Shown here: in pieces, positions 57,631 through 64,000 of the stretch
How positions within the stretch are numbered: the stretch's first letter is position 1
How the letters are laid out: each line of letters begins with the position of its first letter
Assembly: GCF_042854845.1 (NCBI RefSeq)
Contig: NZ_AP031498.1
Location: 3,596,001 to 3,660,000, forward strand
Source: Maricurvus nonylphenolicus
GTDB lineage: Bacteria > Pseudomonadota > Gammaproteobacteria > Pseudomonadales > Cellvibrionaceae
Reading direction: 5' to 3'
DNA length: 64,000 nucleotides
Notes under the pieces: model-generated
Database searches by the model: none
The model's input: only the letters and a program-made list of their open reading frames with translations
What the model was told of the DNA's origin: nothing
Program-made: the position numbers and the translations under genes

Positions 57631-58983
57631 TTACGCTGCCAACATATTTTGGGCCTTGGCAAAGTCCAGGGTTTCATCAATCGCCATTCCCAGCTTTTCA
57701 ATCAACTCATCAACTTGCGCTTCGGAAATAATCAGCGGCGGACAAACCGCTAGACTGTTACCGGCAACGGCACGAATAATTAATCCGTGTTCCTGGCATC
57801 GCTGTACCGCATAAGCACCAACACTGCCATTAGCAAAGGCCTTGCCTGTTTGTTTGTTGGCAACCAACTCGACAGCACCGATCATACCGCGACCGCGAAC
57901 CTCTCCCACAAGCGGATGATCAGCAAACTGTTTCAGCTTGGTTTGCAAGTAATCCCCCATTTGAGCAGAACGTTCAAACAAGTTTTCGCGCTCATAAATT
58001 TCAAGCACCTTTAACGCCGTAGCACAGGCAACCGGATGACCGGAATAGGTATAACCATGACCAAACACACCCACCTGCGCACTTGGCTCAATCATGGCTT
58101 CGTACATATCACCGCGAATCAGTGAGGCACTAATGGGGTAATAGGCTGAAGACAATTGCTTGGCAAAGGTCATCATGTCCGGTTTTTCGATATTCATCGT
58201 GGTACAACCGAAGTCATTGCCAGTTCGACCAAACCCGGTAATTACCTCATCGGCCCAGAACAAAATATCGTATTTATTCAGAATAGCCTGCACTTTCTCG
58301 TAGTAACCGGCCGGAGGCACAATAACACCACTGGCACCGGTAATAGGCTCAGCGATAAAGGCCGCAATGGTCTCAGGGCCTTCACGAACAATCATGGTTT
58401 CCAGATTGCCGGTAATACGCTCAACAAATTCAGCTTCGGTTTCATTGCCCTGGCGGCCGCTAAAGTAATGCGGGTGATCGGTACGCAAGATACCCAGGGC
58501 TTCCAGCGGTGCATCAAAGTGGGCCAGGTTGGCAGGTAAACTGGTTAAGGAACCAGCGGCCACGGTTACACCGTGATAGGCCCTTTCACGGGTAATGATT
58601 TTGCGTTTTTCCGGTTTGCCAATCGCGTTAAAGTAGTAACGCAACATCTTGATATGGGTGTCATTACCATCGGAACCGGAGTTGCCAAAGAACACCTTGG
58701 CGTTATCCATAGGCACCATGCCGGCCAGTTTATCGGCCAGATCGATACCCGGCTGATGGCTCTTGCCACCAAACATATGGCTATAGGATAACTTGCCCAA
58801 TTGCTCGCTGACGGTATCGATCAGCTCCTGATTGCCATAACCCAATGAGGTACACCAAAGCCCAGCCAAACCTTCCAGATACTGCTTGCCCTGGTTATCA
58901 AAAACGTACACGCCTTCTCCGCGCTCAAGCACCAACTGCTCAACCGCTTTTAAATTGGTTGTTGGGTAAATTACGTTTGTCAT
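57631..58983 (-). CDS. Class III PLP-dependent aminotransferase
   Basis: This is a 450-residue fold-type I class III transaminase. The Asp box FWADEVITGFGRTG is near residue 245, the PLP lysine is in TFAKQLSSAY near 275, and GNSGSDGNDTHIKMLRYY with RAYHGVT are around 110-145. Family members move an amino group from putrescine, GABA, beta-alanine or similar compounds to pyruvate or 2-oxoglutarate. ATG 58983 has GGAGA 7 nt upstream; the frame is open to 59091 but overlaps gabD. Being 31 bp after gabD supports GABA or a related omega-amine. Confidence 0.92.
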   Translation of the reverse strand: MTNVIYPTTNLKAVEQLVLERGEGVYVFDNQGKQYLEGLAGLWCTSLGYGNQELIDTVSEQLGKLSYSHMFGGKSHQPGIDLADKLAGMVPMDNAKVFFGNSGSDGNDTHIKMLRYYFNAIGKPEKRKIITRERAYHGVTVAAGSLTSLPANLAHFDAPLEALGILRTDHPHYFSGRQGNETEAEFVERITGNLETMIVREGPETIAAFIAEPITGASGVIVPPAGYYEKVQAILNKYDILFWADEVITGFGRTGNDFGCTTMNIEKPDMMTFAKQLSSAYYPISASLIRGDMYEAMIEPSAQVGVFGHGYTYSGHPVACATALKVLEIYERENLFERSAQMGDYLQTKLKQFADHPLVGEVRGRGMIGAVELVANKQTGKAFANGSVGAYAVQRCQEHGLIIRAVAGNSLAVCPPLIISEAQVDELIEKLGMAIDETLDFAKAQNMLAA

Positions 58984-59014
58984 TTTCTTGTCTCCAACTG
59001 GCCTACTTGAGGCA

Positions 59015-60478
59015 TTAGTCCAATCCACCAACACACAGGTATTTAATTTCCAGATAATCATCCAGACCGTACTTTGAACCCTCACGGCCATTACCAGATT
59101 CTTTCATTCCGCCAAAGGGTGCAGCTTCTGAGGACACTATGCCCTCATTAATACCGACAATGCCGAACTCAAGCGCCTCACCCACTTTCCAGATACGTTT
59201 GACATCGCGGGTATAAAAATACGCCGCCAAACCAAACTCGGTATCGTTGGCCAGGGCTATGGCTTCTGCATCGGTTTCAAATGTAATAATAGGCGCTACC
59301 GGGCCAAAAATTTCTTCCCGAAATACCCGCATATCGGTATTTACCTGGGTCAAGATGGTCGGCTCATAGAAAGCTTCGCCCAGCGGCGAGCTATCGGTAC
59401 CCACCACGCGCTCAGCGCCCTTCTGTATTGCTTCATCTACCATAGCGCGAACATTATTTGCAGCTCTGGCATCGACCATTGGCCCAGTCGTAATACCCTC
59501 TTCTGTGCCATCACCCAACGTGAGCTTTTTGACCGCAGCGGCAAACTTCTCAACAAACTGATCATGAATAGAGGCGTGCACCAGAATACGGTTGGCACAG
59601 ACACAGGTTTGCCCGGCATTGCGATACTTCGATGCCATAGCGCCTGCAACAGCAGCATCCAGATCCGCATCGTCAAAAACTATAAACGGTGCATTACCAC
59701 CCAGCTCCATGGAGGTGCGTTTTACGGTTTGCGCACACTCTGCCATCAGCTGCTTGCCCACCGGGGTTGAGCCGGTAAAGGTCAGTTTGCGAATGGCTGG
59801 GTGCGAGGTCAGTACTGCGCCAATTTCAGGTGTATTACCCGCCACAATATTAATCACTCCAGCAGGAATGCCTGCGCGCTCAGCCAAGACCGCTAATGCA
59901 AATGCCGACAGTGGGGTCTGGTTGGCGGGTTTACAAACCACGGTGCAGCCTGCCGCCAGAGCCGGGGCAATTTTGCGGCCCAACATAGCGCTGGGGAAAT
60001 TCCAGGGTGTGATGCAGGCAACAACGCCAATGCCCTGCTTAATTACCATCAGACGTTTATCACTGCTCGGGCCCGGAATGGTATCGCCATAGATGCGCTT
60101 GGCCTCTTCGGCAAACCATTCGACATAACTGGCACTGTAGGCAATCTCACCGCGAGCTTCGGCCAGGGGTTTCCCCTGTTCGGCGGTCAGGATTTGGGCC
60201 AGATCTTCCTGGTGAGCCATCATCAGATCAAACAGGCGGCGTAAGTAACCAGCCCGCTCTTTAGCGGTCAGTGCCTGCCAGGCTGGCAAGGCTGCCTCTG
60301 CGGCCTCTACTGCTCGGTTCGTCTCAGCTGTACCACAGCAGGCGATATCAGCTAACTTCACGCCATTTGCGGGGTTTTCCACTGCCAGAGTCTGCTGGCT
60401 GTCTGCATCGAGCCACTGGCCATTGATATAAGCCTGCGGATGTAGCAGAGATTGATCCTGTAAGCTAAGCGCCATCAT
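59015..60478 (-). CDS. gabD: Succinate-semialdehyde dehydrogenase (NAD(P)+)
   Basis: This is a 487-residue aldehyde dehydrogenase with ITPWNFPSAMLGRKIAPALAAGCTVV near 150-175, FTGSTPVGK near 229-237, MELGGNAPFIVFDDAD (Glu near 257), and the active Cys in NAGQTCVCANRI near 290. The end is SSEAAPFGGMKESGNGREGSKYG, as in GabD. It oxidises succinate semialdehyde to succinate. It forms an operon with the aminotransferase and is divergent from a LysR gene (140-bp gap). Confidence 0.92.
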   Translation of the reverse strand: MMALSLQDQSLLHPQAYINGQWLDADSQQTLAVENPANGVKLADIACCGTAETNRAVEAAEAALPAWQALTAKERAGYLRRLFDLMMAHQEDLAQILTAEQGKPLAEARGEIAYSASYVEWFAEEAKRIYGDTIPGPSSDKRLMVIKQGIGVVACITPWNFPSAMLGRKIAPALAAGCTVVCKPANQTPLSAFALAVLAERAGIPAGVINIVAGNTPEIGAVLTSHPAIRKLTFTGSTPVGKQLMAECAQTVKRTSMELGGNAPFIVFDDADLDAAVAGAMASKYRNAGQTCVCANRILVHASIHDQFVEKFAAAVKKLTLGDGTEEGITTGPMVDARAANNVRAMVDEAIQKGAERVVGTDSSPLGEAFYEPTILTQVNTDMRVFREEIFGPVAPIITFETDAEAIALANDTEFGLAAYFYTRDVKRIWKVGEALEFGIVGINEGIVSSEAAPFGGMKESGNGREGSKYGLDDYLEIKYLCVGGLD

Positions 60479-60563
60479 CTTTTACCTTTCCTTCATTGAT
60501 GCCGTAATTGTCATATGGCTATAGCTTACCCATTGTTTTTATCACCACAATCGATATATTTAG

Positions 60564-60574
60564 ACCATAATGGT
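60564..60574. promoter_or_regulatory. Palindrome in the gabD/LysR divergent gap
   Basis: ACCATAATGGT is a perfect 11-bp palindrome lying within the 140-bp divergent gap, with CACCA and TGGTG also facing each other around it. It is a plausible LysR binding core, though the T-N11-A pattern cannot be proven. Confidence 0.35.
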
Positions 60575-60618
60575 GACTTAAACTAACCAAAAGATTAGCC
60601 AGTAGAGAGAAATCAGCC

Positions 60619-61500
60619 ATGCTGTTGGACCGCCGTAACCTGCCCCTCAACGCTATGCGGGCCTTTGAAGTGGTTGCCCGCCACTGCCATCTGCGCCAAG
60701 CCGCCGAAGAGCTGGGGGTAACTCATGGGGCTGTAAGTCGCCAAGTCAGGCAATTAGAGGATCAGCTGGGGGTCAGTCTGTTCGATCGCTCCCACAACCG
60801 ACTGGCACTGACCTCGGCGGGTCAGCGCTTGCTGATCTCGGTAAAACAGGCGCTGGATTTGCTCAGTGAAAGTGCTCTGTATCTGGATCCGGATTCCATG
60901 CAGGGCAATCTGATGATTGCCTCCACCCCGTCAATTGCTTCTGGCTGGTTGCTGCCTGTGATTGGTAGCTTTGGTCAGCGCTATCCGGAAATTGAAGTGC
61001 ACTTGATTAACATCGCCCCACAGCAACGCAGTATCAGTGCCGATATCGATGTGGCCCTGTGTTACGGTGAACCAGAGGCAAATAATCGTCACCTGGAAAC
61101 CCTATTCCAGGAACGTTACTTTCCGGTATGCAGTCCACAGTTATTAAGCTCCGGTGATGTACCAGCCCTTGAAGAACTACTGAGCTATCCCCTGCTCTAT
61201 GATCGCCACAATTTATGGGCACGCTGGTTTGATGCCGCCAAAATGGTCGCGACACCCAAGCAACGTATCTACTTGCAGGATTCTTATCAGGTCATTAGTG
61301 CAGCAAGAGAAGGTTATGGTATTGCCTTGGCAGACAGAATTGATATCAGTCGGGATTTAAATAGCGGCCAGCTTATTGCACTTTCTACAATCAGTATCAA
61401 CGCCGAGCAACAACACTATCTGCTAACCGATGATGAAAGCCATATTAATGTTCGTGCACGATTATTTGTCGAACATCTAAAAGATCATATTGCCCAATAA
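60619..61500 (+). CDS. LysR family regulator, GcvA-like
   Basis: This is a 293-residue LysR protein. The winged helix-turn-helix is FEVVARHCHLRQAAEELGVTHGAVSRQVRQLEDQLGVSLFDRSHN (about residues 16-60), followed by a periplasmic-binding-like effector domain with TPSIASGWLLPVIGSF. It begins LPLNAMRAFEVVARH as GcvA-type regulators do. It is divergent from gabD and likely controls the gabD-aminotransferase operon in response to an amino acid or amine. Confidence 0.92.
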   Translation: MLLDRRNLPLNAMRAFEVVARHCHLRQAAEELGVTHGAVSRQVRQLEDQLGVSLFDRSHNRLALTSAGQRLLISVKQALDLLSESALYLDPDSMQGNLMIASTPSIASGWLLPVIGSFGQRYPEIEVHLINIAPQQRSISADIDVALCYGEPEANNRHLETLFQERYFPVCSPQLLSSGDVPALEELLSYPLLYDRHNLWARWFDAAKMVATPKQRIYLQDSYQVISAAREGYGIALADRIDISRDLNSGQLIALSTISINAEQQHYLLTDDESHINVRARLFVEHLKDHIAQ

Positions 61501-61595
61501 AAAAAATCCCCACCTAAAACTTGTTCAGGCGGGGCCACTACGGACAGAAGGGAGAAGACATTTTAATTATTGAGAGAGTTGATTCTTTATTAGGT

Positions 61596-61622
61596 GGGGT
61601 CTGACCCGCAGGGTCAGACCCC
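61596..61622. repeat. REP-like palindrome copy 3 (perfect)
   Basis: GGGGTCTGACCC and GGGTCAGACCCC form a perfect 12-bp stem with a GCA loop, 8 bp after the porin stop codon. The same arms occur at 27906-27932. A second pairing, CCCCACCTAA (61508-61517) with TTAGGTGGGG (61590-61599), makes an alternative larger hairpin after the LysR gene. Confidence 0.75.
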
Positions 61623-61630
61623 AGTGCCAA

Positions 61631-62908
61631 TTAGAACTTGGCAGTAGCAGTCAACCACAGTTTGGAAGTATCAGCCAGGCTGTTGGAGTCATCATCTTCG
61701 GAGAACTTGGAGTACTTCAGGCTCAGGCCGTAATCACCAAATTTCTTCGCAGCAACAAAACCGTATTCAGAACCGTAGCTGCTGGTACCGGCTACATCGC
61801 TATCATCAGCATCGATGCTGTGGTAGTTCATAGACAGCTTAACGCCAGCCAGTTTGGTGGATACCGTCAGGTAAGTATCCTCGATACCACCAGGCAGGTT
61901 ACCTTTACCTTTGTTCAGGAAAGTATCAGACCAGCCCTGGAACTTGTGCAGAGTTGCCAGTGGTGTAATGAAGTAACCATCAGCATCATCGGCACCCAAG
62001 ACCTCTTGACCCGCTTTAATGGTAACGCCGCCCAATTTCACACTACCTTCCAGCAGGTAGTATTTAGCATCGTAGCTGGAAGGATTATCGTGGGCATCAG
62101 ATTGCTTGGCATACTCGGCAGTGTAGCCAAAGTTTTCATACTTACCCGCTAAACGCAGACCGGTGGTTTTGGTGGAGAAAGACTTAACCGCATTGGTCTC
62201 TTCGTTATCGATGTCGTAGTGGTAAGCAGTCAGTTTACCCACAGGCAGACCACTGTAGCTTACGTTAAACAGTTTGGTGCTGTTGTCGTGATCACCCAGG
62301 TTGGATGGCTCACCGTCTTTACGGTCTTCGCCGAAAATACGGTTTACACGATCGATATAAGCCAGGAAGATTTCAGTATTTTCAATAGCGGTGCTCTTGA
62401 AAGTCAGACCGTCGTAAGTTTGCTCATTCTGACGGAAACCTACACCACCAACAAAACGCTGGTTGTCCAGCAGGATGCGCTGGCGACCGTACTTAACGGT
62501 GTTACCTTTGTAAGTGTAAGCAACCCACGCCTGGTTAACTTCGGTACCTTCTGGATCAGCAATCGCTGATGCATCAGCATCCTGAGTGCTATCGAAAGGT
62601 GAAGTAACATAGTCAACACTACCCAGCTCGGTCACATCGTCCATTTCAACCAGACCGCTGAAGCCTTTGAAGTCAGCCGTTTTGTAGGTCAATCGGGTTT
62701 TCAGGGTAGTCGCAGATGCATCCTTGTCAGCACCACTGGGAAGATCCTGATCAACATCTTCGAAACGCATACGGAAGCTCAGGCTTACATCACCTTCTTT
62801 TACCGCTTCAGCAATAGTTTCTGCAGGGCCTTCAGCAGCAACATGGGCACTTGCGCCCATGGCAGCGGCTACAGCAACAGCTAACAGGTTGAATTTCATC
62901 TTAGTCAT
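61631..62908 (-). CDS. Outer-membrane porin (alginate-export/OprD-like barrel)
   Basis: This is a 425-residue protein with signal peptide MTKMKFNLLAVAVAAAMGASAHVA (cleaved near residue 25). A beta-barrel pattern of alternating residues follows (GDVSLSFRMRFEDV, TLKTRLTYKTADF, NTVKYGRQRILLDNQRFVGG) ending KLWLTATAKF, with the C-terminal Phe. The KYGRQ/RILLDNQRF region matches the alginate-export/OprB-type porin family. It lies 45 bp after the nitrate-type ATPase gene, with a near-identical TTAGGAGAAAAcC leader, so it may provide outer-membrane entry for the same substrate. Confidence 0.85.
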   Translation of the reverse strand: MTKMKFNLLAVAVAAAMGASAHVAAEGPAETIAEAVKEGDVSLSFRMRFEDVDQDLPSGADKDASATTLKTRLTYKTADFKGFSGLVEMDDVTELGSVDYVTSPFDSTQDADASAIADPEGTEVNQAWVAYTYKGNTVKYGRQRILLDNQRFVGGVGFRQNEQTYDGLTFKSTAIENTEIFLAYIDRVNRIFGEDRKDGEPSNLGDHDNSTKLFNVSYSGLPVGKLTAYHYDIDNEETNAVKSFSTKTTGLRLAGKYENFGYTAEYAKQSDAHDNPSSYDAKYYLLEGSVKLGGVTIKAGQEVLGADDADGYFITPLATLHKFQGWSDTFLNKGKGNLPGGIEDTYLTVSTKLAGVKLSMNYHSIDADDSDVAGTSSYGSEYGFVAAKKFGDYGLSLKYSKFSEDDDSNSLADTSKLWLTATAKF

Positions 62909-62953
62909 GGTTTTCTCCTAATAGATAAACTTAAAACGTGGTAATTGAAAAAG

Positions 62954-63799
62954 TTAGGCAGCTTCACTTTCTTTTTTGGTGGCTTTGGATTTGGCCTTAT
63001 GCTTGCCAATATCTTCTACCTTGCGCTGCTTCTCGTATAAGAACTTCAGTACTTCTGAACGAAGGCGGTTGTACTCCGGATCTTCGGCCAGGGTTAAACG
63101 GTCACGAGGACGTTCCAGTTCAACATCCAGAATCTCACCGACGGTTGCCGCTGGGCCATTGGTCATCATCACAATGCGATCGGACAGCAGTACCGCTTCA
63201 TCAACATCGTGAGTAATCATAATCACGGTGTTATTCAGCTCGTTTTGGATCTCCATCAGCGAGTCCTGCATATGAGCACGGGTCAGTGCATCCAGAGCGC
63301 CAAAAGGTTCGTCCATCAATAACACTTCTGGTTGCATGGCCAGTGCACGGGCAATACCCACACGCTGCTTCATACCACCGGAAATTTCGTCAGGACGTTT
63401 GTGCATGGCGTGATCCATATGAACCAAGGTTAAATTGTGTTCAATCCACTCTTTCATTTCTGCTTTGGATTTGGTGTTACCAAATACCTGCTTAACCGCT
63501 AACTCAACATTTTCGTAAGCGGTTAACCAAGGCAGCAGCGAATGGTTTTGAAACACTACTGCACGTTCCGGGCCAGGTTCGGAAACTTCTTTACCGTTTA
63601 AAATAACGCCACCAGTTGTGGCTTGATACAAACCAGCCACCACATTCAATACCGTGGATTTACCACAGCCTGAGTGACCAATCAGAGAAACAAATTCGCC
63701 TTTCTTAATCTTTAAATCTACGCCCTGCAGTGCAGTAAACGGGCCTTTAGGGGTTGGAAACACCATATCGATTTGGCTGATATCCAGTAATACGCTCAT
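62954..63799 (-). CDS. ABC transporter ATPase, nitrate/nitrite type (NrtD/NasD-like)
   Basis: This is a 281-residue ABC ATPase: Walker A GHSGCGKST near residue 46, EPGPERAVVFQNHSLLPWLT (the NrtD-type Q-loop) near 78-98, signature SGGMKQRVGIA near 145 and Walker B VLLMDEPFGALDALT near 167. A Lys-rich tail (KHKAKSKATKKESEAA) follows. The Q-loop wording is typical of nitrate transporters. ATG 63799 has AGGAG; the frame is open to 63832. It lies between the permease (window end) and the porin. Confidence 0.9.
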   Translation of the reverse strand: MSVLLDISQIDMVFPTPKGPFTALQGVDLKIKKGEFVSLIGHSGCGKSTVLNVVAGLYQATTGGVILNGKEVSEPGPERAVVFQNHSLLPWLTAYENVELAVKQVFGNTKSKAEMKEWIEHNLTLVHMDHAMHKRPDEISGGMKQRVGIARALAMQPEVLLMDEPFGALDALTRAHMQDSLMEIQNELNNTVIMITHDVDEAVLLSDRIVMMTNGPAATVGEILDVELERPRDRLTLAEDPEYNRLRSEVLKFLYEKQRKVEDIGKHKAKSKATKKESEAA

Positions 63800-63901
63800 G
63801 GTTTTTCTCCTAACTGTTGTGTTGCTATTCAACGACTCAAGTATGCTTTTTAATCAGTTCACAACGTGTTGCTAACAAAGGTTGTGCTTCAATTTGGTGA
63901 C

Positions 63902-63926
63902 AGCGTGCGCAATGTCTGCGCACGCT
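63902..63926 (-). promoter_or_regulatory. Intercistronic hairpin between permease and ATPase genes
   Basis: A perfect 10-bp stem AGCGTGCGCA/TGCGCACGCT with a 5-nt loop stands in the 133-bp gap between the two nitrate-type genes. It lacks a T-run, so it is more likely an mRNA-stability or processing element than a full terminator. Confidence 0.6.
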
Positions 63927-63932
63927 TATCAC

Positions 63933-64000
63933 TTAGGTAATATTCGATTTATCCCAGGACACGACACGTTGTAATTGCAGCATGACGCGATCCAACAGGA
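63933..64000 (-). CDS. ABC transporter permease (NrtB/NasE-like), C-terminal end only
   Basis: The minus strand is open from the window edge to a TAA at 63933-63935 and encodes LLDRVMLQLQRVVSWDKSNIT. This tail matches the end of nitrate ABC permeases, and the position before the NrtD-like ATPase agrees. The gene continues beyond 64000. Confidence 0.75.
   Translation of the reverse strand, partial: LLDRVMLQLQRVVSWDKSNIT

Noticed and set aside
1..64000. CRISPR arrays, tRNA/rRNA genes, transposases or prophage
   Set aside because: No regularly spaced repeats, no tRNA-like cloverleafs and no transposase or phage protein motifs were found by reading. Palindromic elements A-C are not evidence of an intact mobile element.

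Overview
The window looks like chromosomal DNA of a marine-type gammaproteobacterium, by inference from the Cellvibrionales/Spongiibacteraceae-Alteromonadales side. Support comes from a complete MSHA pilus locus, a large TonB-dependent receptor, EpmC, TusA, GcvR-like and UPF0270 proteins, and a nitrate-type ABC system. Species cannot be named from the sequence alone. I see no rRNA, tRNA, CRISPR array, prophage or transposase gene.

Region 1 (1-16.4 kb) is an accessory catabolic island. It holds a partial acyl-CoA synthetase, two TetR regulators, a DUF2889 protein, three short-chain dehydrogenases, a FAD-binding dehydrogenase, a TonB-dependent receptor, an AraC regulator, a two-subunit molybdenum hydroxylase (2Fe-2S small subunit plus Tat-exported large subunit) and an MFS transporter. 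Four related 20-bp palindrome-like sites, framed by TACT...AGTA or one base off, sit in three of its promoter regions and suggest one TetR-controlled regulon for uptake and oxidation of a hydrophobic or cyclic compound. The substrate is unknown.

Region 2 (16.7-21.7 kb) is a TetR-RND efflux module (regulator, periplasmic adaptor, inner-membrane pump) without its own outer-membrane channel.

Region 3 (22-32.9 kb) is housekeeping: purL, mltF, an alpha/beta hydrolase, a UPF0270 protein, an exported methyltransferase-like protein, a GcvR-like two-ACT protein, an O-antigen-ligase/oligosaccharyltransferase-like membrane protein and a VIT-type metal transporter. A three-repeat PHO-box-like site lies between the last two, pointing away from any evident gene.

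Region 4 (32.9-49.5 kb, all minus strand) is the MSHA type IV pilus locus in the order mshI, mshI2-like, mshJ, K, L, M, N, E, G, an MshB/MshF-like prepilin, mshA, C, D, O, P, Q. It contains the alignment complex, secretin, c-di-GMP-type ATPase, platform protein, major pilin, minor pilins and a LamG-containing tip adhesin candidate.

Region 5 (49.7-57.5 kb) holds trmL, an ATP-NAD-kinase-like gene, a very small gene behind two PHO-box-like sites, a tight pdxB / 5'-3' exonuclease / epmC / gamma-glutamylcyclotransferase operon, conserved hypotheticals, tusA and an ABM-fold protein. Two large imperfect palindromic elements lie back to back at 56.05-56.42 kb.

Region 6 (57.6-64 kb) holds a class III aminotransferase plus gabD with a divergent LysR regulator. 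It is followed by an outer-membrane porin and the end of a nitrate-type ABC transporter operon (ATPase complete, permease cut by the window edge). Short GGGGTCTGACCC-type palindromes recur at 27.9 and 61.6 kb.
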